Of a DNA stretch of 9,634 nucleotides, positions 1-6,440 are shown in pieces. This stretch comes from JAAKFL01 sp964629645 (GTDB lineage Bacteria > Chlamydiota > Chlamydiia > Chlamydiales > SLFE01): NCBI GenBank assembly GCA_964629645.1, contig CAZVSU010000080.1:1-9634 (forward strand). The letters are read 5' to 3'. A program made the translations under genes and the position numbers. The notes under the pieces are model-generated. The model ran no database searches. It was not told the origin of the DNA and was given only the letters and a program-made list of their open reading frames with translations. The stretch's first letter is position 1. Every line of letters starts with the position of its first letter.

Positions 1-77
1 GGGATTCGAACCCTCGATACCCTCACGGGTATACGTCCTTAGCAGGGACGCGCCTTCGGCCGCTCGGCCATCTTTCC
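1..77 (-). tRNA. tRNA-Ser(GCU), 3' end cut by the window edge
   Basis: Read on the minus strand, the 5' acceptor strand is GGAAAGA (77-71), followed by T8, G9 and a D arm of the GCCGAG...GGC type. The anticodon stem CGTCC/GGACG encloses the loop CTGCTAA, giving anticodon GCU, which reads AGC and AGU serine codons. A long variable arm with a 7-bp stem (ATACCC core closing on GGGTAT) marks a class II tRNA, as expected for serine. The T arm begins GAGGG with loop TTCGAAT, and the window ends three bases into its 3' strand. The rest of the T stem and the 3' acceptor strand are therefore outside the window; this is an edge effect, not a broken gene. It lies 15 bases downstream of the znuB-like gene on the same strand. 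Confidence 0.96.
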
Positions 78-92
78 AAGGAAATTTATATG

Positions 93-935
93 CTATGATA
101 CACGAGGCGATCGATTTATGACAAGAAGCGATGTCAGGTAGACAACACCTGCCAAAAGGGCGATCGTCGCTCCTGAAGGAAAGTCAAGATAGTAAGAAGC
201 AGCGGTTCCAAAAAACGTGAACAATGCGCAGATCAAAACCGCTGCCATCATCATGCGGGAGAGGCGGTAGGTTGCCATGTTCGCTAGTGCGGCGGGAATG
301 GTCAGCAAGGTCAACACCAAGATAATCCCGACAACTTGGATGAGCATCACAATTGTGATCGCAATCAGCGATAAGAGAAGCAAGTAGATCACGTTCACGT
401 TCAAACCCTGAAGCTTTGCTTGCTCTTCGTCAAAACAAATCACAAGAAAACGTTTATGAAAAATCGCCACGACGCCAACCACAATAATGTCGAGGATCGC
501 GAGTAAGAGCAGATCTTCAGGAGAGACCCAAAGGATGTTGCCGATGAGAAAGCTTGTGAGCTCGACATTGAATCCCGGAGTTTGCGAAATAAAGAGAACG
601 CCGGCGGCCATGCCTATCGACCAGATAGAGGCAATGACGGTGTCTTCCCGCTCTTTGTAATGGAGGTGGATCCATCCGATAAGCAATGCTGACAACACCC
701 CTGTGGTGAGCGCGCCATATAGCGGCGACACCCAGGTCACGCCTTGGGTTCTTTCCAGCCAAACGCAAAGGCCGATTCCTCCCAGAATGGAGTGGGCGAT
801 GCTTCCACTGATTAAGACAATCCGCTTGACGACAACATACGACCCGATGACGCCGCTGCAGACTGACGCTAGAAAACCTGCGATCACTGCATAAAAAAGA
901 AGGGGATTCGATTGAAGGGCGGACAAAAATTCCAT
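93..935 (-). CDS. znuB: Metal ABC transporter permease, ZnuB/MntB (ABC-3) family
   Basis: This is the membrane channel subunit of a zinc- or manganese-type importer. It works as a dimer with the ATPase encoded just upstream and receives metal from the periplasmic binding protein. The 280-residue product is hydrophobic throughout, with about eight predicted membrane segments (roughly 13-33, 72-90, 103-117, 138-158, 182-200, 203-218, 229-248, 256-273). Family landmarks are HSILGGIG near 48-55 (matching the usual SHAALPGVA-type region), the cytoplasmic FDEEQAKLQGL segment at 168-178 that should contact the ATPase, and a C-terminal DFPSGATI motif (251-258). Length is typical of the family. There is no fused DtxR-like domain, unlike what is reported for chlamydial YtgC. 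The ATG overlaps the znuC-like stop by one base, and GGAAGG lies six bases before it. Metal specificity cannot be read from the sequence, so the symbol reflects family only. Confidence 0.9.
   Translation of the reverse strand: MEFLSALQSNPLLFYAVIAGFLASVCSGVIGSYVVVKRIVLISGSIAHSILGGIGLCVWLERTQGVTWVSPLYGALTTGVLSALLIGWIHLHYKEREDTVIASIWSIGMAAGVLFISQTPGFNVELTSFLIGNILWVSPEDLLLLAILDIIVVGVVAIFHKRFLVICFDEEQAKLQGLNVNVIYLLLLSLIAITIVMLIQVVGIILVLTLLTIPAALANMATYRLSRMMMAAVLICALFTFFGTAASYYLDFPSGATIALLAGVVYLTSLLVINRSPRVS
95..124 (-). promoter_or_regulatory. Probable promoter for the tRNA-Ser gene
   Basis: On the minus strand, TTGTCA (124-119; five of six consensus -35 bases) is followed after 18 bases by TATCAT (100-95; five of six consensus -10 bases). 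Transcription would start near 88, giving a leader of about ten bases before the mature tRNA 5' end at 77. The whole element lies inside the last codons of the znuB-like gene, and the -10 overlaps its stop codon. A second -10-like TATAAA lies a little downstream but has no -35 partner. Read-through from the transporter operon is also possible, since no terminator separates them. Confidence 0.45.
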
Positions 936-1666
936 TAAGAACCTTCCGTGTTGATCAGCGGGGTATGGTAGAGGCCGATGGCAAAATGCTCACACACCTG
1001 CTTGGGCGACAATTCAACAACGCCGTCTTGGACACAAAGCACTTTTTGGGTGTCGTGGATGACGGTGTCGATATTGTGTGTCACCATAATGATTGTCATC
1101 CCTTGCGTCAGAGTCTTTAAAATTTGATGGATGTCGTGAGCGGAGGAGGGGTCGACATTTGCTGTCGGCTCATCCAAGACCAAAAGCTCGGGCCCGCCGG
1201 CAAGGGCTCTTGCAATCAACGCTCTTTGCGCTTGTCCCGTCGAGAGAGTGCCAAAAGGGCGGCCCGCTAAATCGGCGATAGCGACAGTTTTTAGTGCATC
1301 TTCAGCGATCTGGTAATCTTCGGGACGGTACCTCCCTGACCAAGAAAGCCTTGAGAGCCTGCCCGTCAGGACGAGTTCGAGAACCGTAATCGGAAATTCC
1401 GGATCGACATGAAGGCGTTGCGGGACGTAGCCCATTCTGTGGAGGGCTTTATGTGGAGGCAAACCGAAAACGTCGATGTTTCCTTCTTGGGGAGTCATCA
1501 TTCCCAAGATGAGCTTTAAAAGAGTTGTTTTTCCGCTGCCGTTCGGACCGATGATGCTGACAAAATCACCGGTTTCGATGGCAAAAGAGATCCCTTTTAA
1601 TTGGAAGATGTGGTCGTAGCCAAAAGACACATTTGTGAACTTAACGGCGGGAATCGTTTCAGGCAT
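935..1666 (-). CDS. znuC: Metal ABC transporter ATP-binding protein, ZnuC/MntA family
   Basis: This cytoplasmic ATPase powers the metal importer with the permease downstream and the binding protein upstream. All nucleotide-binding motifs are visible in order across 243 residues: Walker A GPNGSGKTT (40-48), Q-loop glutamine in VPQ (Q83), signature LSTGQ (141-145), Walker B LLVLDEP (161-167), D-loop NVD (170-172) and the switch histidine in VTHN (H197). The signature carries Thr where LSGGQ has its first Gly, a substitution also found in active ABC proteins. The GYVPQR...FPITVLELVLTGR region (79-103) is characteristic of the zinc/manganese/iron chelate branch. Its ATG directly follows the stop of the binding-protein gene (TAAATG), and its own stop overlaps the permease start. 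This indicates a tightly coupled operon. Motifs are complete and the length is normal. Confidence 0.93.
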   Translation of the reverse strand: MPETIPAVKFTNVSFGYDHIFQLKGISFAIETGDFVSIIGPNGSGKTTLLKLILGMMTPQEGNIDVFGLPPHKALHRMGYVPQRLHVDPEFPITVLELVLTGRLSRLSWSGRYRPEDYQIAEDALKTVAIADLAGRPFGTLSTGQAQRALIARALAGGPELLVLDEPTANVDPSSAHDIHQILKTLTQGMTIIMVTHNIDTVIHDTQKVLCVQDGVVELSPKQVCEHFAIGLYHTPLINTEGS

Positions 1667-2560
1667 TTATTTTCTCGAAATTTCTCGGGCAATTTTTCTC
1701 ATTTCTAATATGAGGTCGTCCGCATAAGGATCCAAAACAACAAGTTTGGCTCCAAGTTCCGATGCGACGAGACGCGCCCCTTTATTGTTGAATTGCTTCT
1801 GAATAAAAATCGTCTGCACATTGTTTTCTTTCGCAATGTCGAGAATATGGGTGAGTTGTCTGGGCTTTGGATCTTTTCCTTCGAACTCAAGAGCGATTTG
1901 TGTCAGTTCATAGCGCTTCGAAAAATAGCCGTATGCAGGATGGGAAACAAAGAAAACGCGATTTTTCAATGGGGAGAGAAGTGCTGCGATATCTTCGTCA
2001 AGCCGGTCGAGATCGGCATTAAGTTTTTGGAGATTTTGATTGAACATGTCTCCATGTTCGGGATACATTTTTGTCAAAATCAGCGCCATTTTATTCGCCT
2101 GCTGTTTGAGAAGAGCCGGATCAAGCCAGTAATGAAGATCGCATCCTTCCCTGCAGTGGGCACAGCTCCCTTGCGGCGGGCAGATCAGCTCCATCCCATC
2201 GCGCATATCTGCAACTGTTAACCGGCTGCTTGTTCCTCGCAAAGAAGAGAGCGCTTTTTGCTCGAACATTTCGCCCATGCGGAACCAAATATCGGCTTTG
2301 CTTGCTTGCATGACTTGTTTTGGCGTCGGTTCGAATGTGTGCATGTTCGCGCCCGGGGGCACCAAGACAACGATGTTGATGATGTCTCCCGCAAGGCGTT
2401 CTATCAAAAACTTATGAGGATTAATGCTGACCAAGACGGTGTGCGAACGAGCATCGCCTGCGTTTTTGACTGTCTCTTTTGCCTCTGATGCGCCGTACAC
2501 GTAAACGGAATGGACGAGACAAAATATGATAAGGAGGTAGGAGTAAAATTTAGAAGACAT
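1667..2560 (-). CDS. znuA: Metal ABC transporter substrate-binding protein, ZnuA/TroA (cluster A-I) family, with Cys-rich loop
   Basis: This periplasmic protein captures divalent metal (zinc or manganese type) and is the first gene of the importer operon. I start it at the ATG at 2560 (297 residues), which gives a classic signal peptide: MSSK, then a hydrophobic core YLLIIFCLV, with likely cleavage after VYG (residue 23). An in-frame ATG at 2569 is a possible alternative; neither start has a strong Shine-Dalgarno. Numbered from 2560, the expected metal ligands are H74 (in GANMHTFEP), H143 (in DLHYWLDP), H207 (in SHPAYGYF) and D277 (in LDPYADD). A helix rich in Leu, Asp and Glu lies between the lobes (about 176-198), as in this family. 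The odd feature is residues 127-143, which hold four Cys and two His (C-x5-C-x-H-C-x3-C-x2-H) just before the second ligand. The stop abuts the ATPase start. Zinc rather than manganese is a guess. Confidence 0.9.
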   Translation of the reverse strand: MSSKFYSYLLIIFCLVHSVYVYGASEAKETVKNAGDARSHTVLVSINPHKFLIERLAGDIINIVVLVPPGANMHTFEPTPKQVMQASKADIWFRMGEMFEQKALSSLRGTSSRLTVADMRDGMELICPPQGSCAHCREGCDLHYWLDPALLKQQANKMALILTKMYPEHGDMFNQNLQKLNADLDRLDEDIAALLSPLKNRVFFVSHPAYGYFSKRYELTQIALEFEGKDPKPRQLTHILDIAKENNVQTIFIQKQFNNKGARLVASELGAKLVVLDPYADDLILEMRKIAREISRK

Positions 2561-2590
2561 GAGGATCATTTGGGTCAAATTTTCTTAATT

Positions 2591-2620
2591 ATTTTACACT
2601 AAAATCGCCCATCTTTGCAA
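2591..2620 (-). promoter_or_regulatory. Candidate promoter of the metal-transporter operon
   Basis: On the minus strand, TTGCAA (2620-2615; four of six -35 bases) is followed after 18 bases by TAAAAT (2596-2591; five of six -10 bases). A start near 2585 would leave a leader of about 15-25 bases. The surrounding 2570-2810 stretch is strongly AT-rich with several A and T runs and serves both divergent genes. I could not find a clean Zur-, Fur- or MntR-type palindrome at this promoter. I also found no convincing -35/-10 pair for the plus-strand gene, because AT-richness gives many -10-like matches. Confidence 0.35.
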
Positions 2621-2810
2621 GAAGAATCGGAGTTTTTTTAACAAAAACAATTTCTTTTTTTTTGAAAAAGCACATTGGTAGCCGTCAACTCTATTGCAAG
2701 ATCATTTAAGTAGTGATTTTTTCTTTATAAAAAAACCATGCAATTTTAATTCGATATAAATATTTTCATTTTAATATTTGTATTTTGGTTAAAATTAAAT
2801 AGAGGTTAAA

Positions 2811-3263
2811 ATGGGAATTAAAAATATTATCAACTGTTCAGTGAAAAATGTCGATTCCGGCCTTCACTGTCTGCATCAGACTTCTGAGAGAAGCTACGGC
2901 TTCGTTTTTCAAAAAATGTCTTATTGTCACAACAAAAGGCTGCTGCATTCAGCCGCCATCTTGTCTGAAGTTGTTCTTTTCACCCTAAAAATTTCGACAG
3001 ATACCCTTTTCGAAGGGGCAAAGCTCATTGTTTCGCTATTCTTTAGCTCAAGTCAGCCAGAAAGAGCAGCAATTCCCGCTCGGGCTTTGAGTCCTGATTC
3101 AATTGAAAACGAGCATGTCGAAGAAGATGCGGATAGCCAATGTGATAAGCAGGGCGTCGAAAATCGACGAGAACCCCCCAATCTAGCTTATTTGCTCGCT
3201 TTATCGAAATTGGGAAAGCACGATGCTGTAAAAAACGCTCTAGGGGAAATCACCTCGCCGTGA
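2811..3263 (+). CDS. Small hypothetical protein, possibly lineage-specific
   Basis: I do not recognise this 150-residue protein. Support for it being real: AGAGG lies five bases before the ATG, the reading frame is open in its own interval between two flanking transcription units, and a terminator-like hairpin follows 47 bases after the stop. Visible features are a Cys- and His-containing N-terminal part (C9, C20, H19, H22, C39, H40), a hydrophobic to amphipathic segment (about 45-79, rich in Leu, Val, Phe), a linker, an acidic patch (97-109) and a short Ala/Leu helix at the C terminus (124-145). There is no cleavable signal peptide at the extreme N terminus. Many chlamydial secreted or inclusion-membrane-associated proteins have a hydrophobic segment in a small otherwise polar protein, but this example has only one such segment, so that role is speculation. 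Confidence 0.6.
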   Translation: MGIKNIINCSVKNVDSGLHCLHQTSERSYGFVFQKMSYCHNKRLLHSAAILSEVVLFTLKISTDTLFEGAKLIVSLFFSSSQPERAAIPARALSPDSIENEHVEEDADSQCDKQGVENRREPPNLAYLLALSKLGKHDAVKNALGEITSP

Positions 3264-3310
3264 TCTTCAAAGCCTTTTAACAATCGTTTTTTATCCTGTC
3301 GATTTGATAG

Positions 3311-3335
3311 ACTCTCCATTTTGGAGAGTTTTTTT
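3311..3335 (+). terminator. Intrinsic terminator-like hairpin directly before dxr
   Basis: ACTCTCC (3311-3317) pairs perfectly with GGAGAGT (3323-3329) around a five-base loop ATTTT. The stem is followed by a run of seven T (3329-3335), which ends at the dxr ATG. This has the shape of a short rho-independent terminator for the small gene upstream, or of an attenuator in a dxr leader. The T run is on the plus strand only. The stem is only 7 bp, so efficiency may be modest. Confidence 0.6.
3323..3328 (+). promoter_or_regulatory. dxr Shine-Dalgarno buried in a hairpin arm
   Basis: GGAGAG lies seven bases before the dxr ATG at 3336, which is good spacing, and it decides that start over the in-frame TTG at 3321. 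The same six bases form the 3' arm of the hairpin at 3311-3329. A transcript containing the full hairpin would therefore hide its own ribosome-binding site. A possible -35 (TTAACA, 3277-3282) lies upstream, but its -10 partner is unclear. Confidence 0.7.
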
Positions 3336-4472
3336 ATGAAAAAAATTTCGCTGCTCGGTTCAACGGGATCCATTGGGAAAAGCACCCTTGAAATTGTCTC
3401 TCATCTTGGAGAGGGGTATGAGATCGTCTGTCTTTCCGCCCGCAGAAATATCGATCTCCTTGAGAAGCAGGCGCTGACATTCAAGCCGAAGTTGATTGCG
3501 GTCCACGACAAGCAAAAGGCGGCCGCACTTAAAAAGCGCCTTCCCGGCATTGAGATTGTGGCCGGAGTTGAAGGTGCAGAGGCGGCGGCGTCTTATTCCG
3601 AAGCCAACTTTGTGGTCTCCGCTATGAGCGGCCTAGCAGGCTTTTTGCCCACGATATCGGCTATTGAAGCGGGAAAAACGATTGCGCTCGCCAACAAAGA
3701 AGTTCTTGTTTCCGGAGGCGAGTTGGTGATGGCGCTTGCCAAAAAAAGAAATGTCGAACTGATCCCAATCGATAGCGAGCACAGCGCTCTTTATCAATGT
3801 CTTGTCGGGGAATCCTCTAAGGAGGTGAGGCGGATGATCCTGACGGCATCGGGCGGTCCCTTTTTGAAAACGCCGGCTGAGAAGCTCGAGGCAATCACGA
3901 TTGCTGAGGCGCTGAAACACCCGAACTGGTCTATGGGAGCTAAAGTGACGATAGACTCATCCACACTGATGAACAAAGGGCTTGAGCTCATTGAGGCTAA
4001 ATGGCTGTTTGACCTCCCTCCGGAAAAGCTTGATGTCGTGGTCCATCCCGAAAGCGTGATTCACAGCATGGTCGAATTTGTCGATGGATCGATGAAGGCT
4101 CAGATATCGGAGCCGAGCATGCTCATTCCGATCCAGTACGCCTTAACCTATCCCGAAAGGAGGCCCGGGCCTCTCCCGCCGTTTGACTTTATAGAGAGCC
4201 GAGTGTTACACTTTCACCTTCCAGACTTGGATAAGTTTCCTTGTTTAGCTCTCGCTATGAGGGCCTTAAGGGTCGGCGGCAGTTTTTCCTGCGCGATGAA
4301 TGCAGCAAACGAAGTCCTTGTCGAGCGTTTCTTAAAAGGATCCATTGGGTGGCGGGAGATAGGGAATAAATTGCAGCTTTTACTCGAAAGCCACAACACA
4401 CGTCCGATTCGCACAATGGACGAATTGCTTGAGGTCGACAAAGAGACCAGAGAACAAGCGTTGCACATTTGA
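3336..4472 (+). CDS. dxr: 1-deoxy-D-xylulose 5-phosphate reductoisomerase
   Basis: This enzyme converts 1-deoxyxylulose 5-phosphate to 2-C-methylerythritol 4-phosphate with NADPH, the first committed step of the MEP isoprenoid pathway in the cytoplasm. Numbered from the ATG at 3336 (378 residues), the N-terminal Rossmann motif is GSTGSIG (8-14), and NKE lies at 120-122. The divalent-metal ligands are D146 and E148 in PIDSEHSA and E217 in MNKGLELIEA. The substrate-binding stretch is ASGGPF (171-176), and conserved histidines are H195 (KHPNW) and H237 (VHPESVIHS). The C-terminal helical domain with MNAANEV (321-327) is also typical. Length is slightly under the roughly 390-400 usual for the family, and no motif is missing. 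The start is set by GGAGAG seven bases upstream. rseP follows after six bases, so the two are probably co-transcribed; the same gene pair is adjacent in Chlamydia trachomatis as I recall it. Confidence 0.97.
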   Translation: MKKISLLGSTGSIGKSTLEIVSHLGEGYEIVCLSARRNIDLLEKQALTFKPKLIAVHDKQKAAALKKRLPGIEIVAGVEGAEAAASYSEANFVVSAMSGLAGFLPTISAIEAGKTIALANKEVLVSGGELVMALAKKRNVELIPIDSEHSALYQCLVGESSKEVRRMILTASGGPFLKTPAEKLEAITIAEALKHPNWSMGAKVTIDSSTLMNKGLELIEAKWLFDLPPEKLDVVVHPESVIHSMVEFVDGSMKAQISEPSMLIPIQYALTYPERRPGPLPPFDFIESRVLHFHLPDLDKFPCLALAMRALRVGGSFSCAMNAANEVLVERFLKGSIGWREIGNKLQLLLESHNTRPIRTMDELLEVDKETREQALHI

Positions 4473-4478
4473 GGAGTC

Positions 4479-6440
4479 ATGTTAGATCAATATATTTATA
4501 TTTTCCTCGCCATTTTAGGGTTAGGCTTTCTCATTTTTATCCACGAACTCGGCCACTATTACATGGCCAAGTATGTGGGCATGAAAGTCGAAGCCTTCGG
4601 TATCGGCTTCGGCCGGCCGATTTATAAGTGGACCCAAGGGGGGGTTGAATGGCGCCTTAATTGGCTTCCTTTCGGCGGCTATGTCAAGATCGCCGGCATG
4701 GAAATGGTAAAAGGAACCGATCCCTACTCCATTCCGGGAGGCTTTTTTACGAAACCGCCTCTCGACCGGATCAAAGTGGCTCTTGCGGGCCCTGTCGTCA
4801 ATTTGCTCTTTGCATTTTTAATGTTCTCTATGATTTGGCTTGTAGGAGGACGAGAAAAGAATTTTTCCGAATATACACGTAAAATTGGCTGGATCGATCC
4901 AAAATCCACACTCTATGCGCAAGGGGTCAGGCCCGGTGATGAGATCGTTTCTTACGACGGTATTGAGTACACTTCGAACAGAGATCATCTTTTGGCAGCG
5001 ATGACCTCGGGGGGCAAGCTCGATGTCAAGGGACTGTTCGTCGACTACAAATCCGGTGAAAAAAAAGAGTTTAATTTTGCGATCAAACCCTATCCTCATC
5101 CGGACTCGATCAACGACGAAATTTTGACCACCGGTGTGACCATGCCTGCGGGCCAGGTGATCTACCGCCCTTCGAAGCTCAGCGATGAGCACAAAGAGAT
5201 GGCAAAAGCGATTGGAGAAAATATTGGCGGTATTGAAGAGGGGGACCGCATTGTGTGGGCTGATGGCGAAAGAATTTTTTCTCACCAGCAACTGCGTGAA
5301 ATTCTAAACTCCGGCAAAGCCCTTTTGACCATCAAGCGGGGCGATGACACTTTCTTGCGCCGTGTGCCGAGAGTACCGATTTATGAATTAAGGTTGAATC
5401 AAGAAGTCAAAAATGAATTTGCCGATTATCAGTACGAATCGGGATTGACTGATCAAAAGCTATCCGACCTCGACGTGATCCCCTACGACCTCACCCCAAA
5501 TGGCGTCGTGCAAAAACGTTTGGCCTTTGTCGATCAAGAAATAGCAGACGACAGCTTTCCCGAGCTCCCCTTCTCAGAAAGGGAGGAGCCTCTGCAAGAG
5601 GGGGATCAAATTATTGCCGTTGACGGCATGCCGGTCAAATACTCTTATCAAGTTTTCTACCAGCTGCAGCAAAATAAAGTAAATGTGATCGTTCTAAGGG
5701 ACCCCTCCCTCACAGATCCGATTCCCTCGGAAAAAGCGGATGAGCAGTTCGATGCTCTTGTCGACATGGAGCGCCTTGGGCGGATTGCCTCTTCCATCGG
5801 GACGCCGAATGAGACGAAGCAATCGGGATCATATGTTTTACTTGAGCCGATTATCCCGCAAAAAAGAATCGACCTGATGAAAGGAACAAAAGAACTCGAT
5901 GACTATCAGGCGAGGCTGGCGAAAAGAGAAGAGCAGATCGAACAAATGGACTCGGTTGAACTTCGCGAAAAAAACAGGCAGCTGCTGAAAGAAGAAAAAG
6001 AAGAATTGATTCTAGGGCTCATCGGCATCCAGGATCAAGCTGTGATCTATCGCCCCAATCCTTTGACCATGTTTGCTGATGTCACAGCCGAAATGTGGAA
6101 CACAATGAGCGCTCTTTTTACCGGAAGTTTAAGCCCCAAGTGGCTGAGCGGTCCTGTCGGAATCGTTCAGGCCGTCCAAAAGAGCTGGCAAGTGAGCGTG
6201 ATGGAGGTCGTTTTCTGGATGGGGTTGATCAGTTTGAATCTTGGTTACCTCAATCTCCTTCCCATTCCCGTCCTTGATGGGGGCTACATCGTCTTATTTC
6301 TTTTTGAGATGGTTACAGGGAAGAAGGTGAAACCAGAATCGCTAGAAAAGGTAATTCTGCCCTTCTTTCTCTTACTTGTTGCGCTGATTCTGTTCATCAC
6401 CGTCCATGATATCAGCCGCATTTTTGGGTTATTTCGCTAA
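4479..6440 (+). CDS. rseP: RseP-like site-2 membrane metalloprotease, long form with three PDZ-type modules
   Basis: This inner-membrane zinc protease of the RseP/YaeL (S2P, M50) family cuts transmembrane segments of substrates such as anti-sigma factors or remnant signal peptides. The zinc-binding HELGH (22-26) lies in the first membrane segment, followed by the LPFGGYVKIAGM loop (63-74) and a second segment (about 103-123). The third zinc ligand lies in NLLPIPVLDGG (592-602, D600), and a last membrane segment covers 626-643. At 653 residues it is about 200 longer than E. coli RseP (450). The extra length is periplasmic: three PDZ-style loops are visible, RPGDEIVSYDG (151-161), EEGDRIVWADG (253-263) and QEGDQIIAVDG (373-383). 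A highly charged, probably coiled-coil stretch follows (about 470-512). Long forms are known in Chlamydia. GAGGAG overlaps the dxr stop and sits very close to the ATG, suggesting translational coupling. The last four bases overlap the convergent decarboxylase gene. Confidence 0.95.
   Translation: MLDQYIYIFLAILGLGFLIFIHELGHYYMAKYVGMKVEAFGIGFGRPIYKWTQGGVEWRLNWLPFGGYVKIAGMEMVKGTDPYSIPGGFFTKPPLDRIKVALAGPVVNLLFAFLMFSMIWLVGGREKNFSEYTRKIGWIDPKSTLYAQGVRPGDEIVSYDGIEYTSNRDHLLAAMTSGGKLDVKGLFVDYKSGEKKEFNFAIKPYPHPDSINDEILTTGVTMPAGQVIYRPSKLSDEHKEMAKAIGENIGGIEEGDRIVWADGERIFSHQQLREILNSGKALLTIKRGDDTFLRRVPRVPIYELRLNQEVKNEFADYQYESGLTDQKLSDLDVIPYDLTPNGVVQKRLAFVDQEIADDSFPELPFSEREEPLQEGDQIIAVDGMPVKYSYQVFYQLQQNKVNVIVLRDPSLTDPIPSEKADEQFDALVDMERLGRIASSIGTPNETKQSGSYVLLEPIIPQKRIDLMKGTKELDDYQARLAKREEQIEQMDSVELREKNRQLLKEEKEELILGLIGIQDQAVIYRPNPLTMFADVTAEMWNTMSALFTGSLSPKWLSGPVGIVQAVQKSWQVSVMEVVFWMGLISLNLGYLNLLPIPVLDGGYIVLFLFEMVTGKKVKPESLEKVILPFFLLLVALILFITVHDISRIFGLFR

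Noticed and set aside
1793..2221. 142-codon plus-strand open frame opposite the binding-protein gene
   Set aside because: The opposite strand encodes all expected ligands of a known family; this frame is its shadow.
2576..2578. TTG as start of the metal-binding protein
   Set aside because: No ribosome-binding site precedes it, and it adds residues before an already complete signal peptide. The ATG at 2560 or 2569 fits better.
3321..3323. TTG as dxr start, five codons earlier
   Set aside because: It would sit in the hairpin loop and arm without a Shine-Dalgarno. The ATG at 3336 has GGAGAG at seven bases and gives the normal MKKISLLGSTG start.
4818..5291. 157-codon antisense open frame within rseP
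   Set aside because: It lies wholly inside a well-supported conserved gene on the other strand and shows no ribosome-binding site or family motif.
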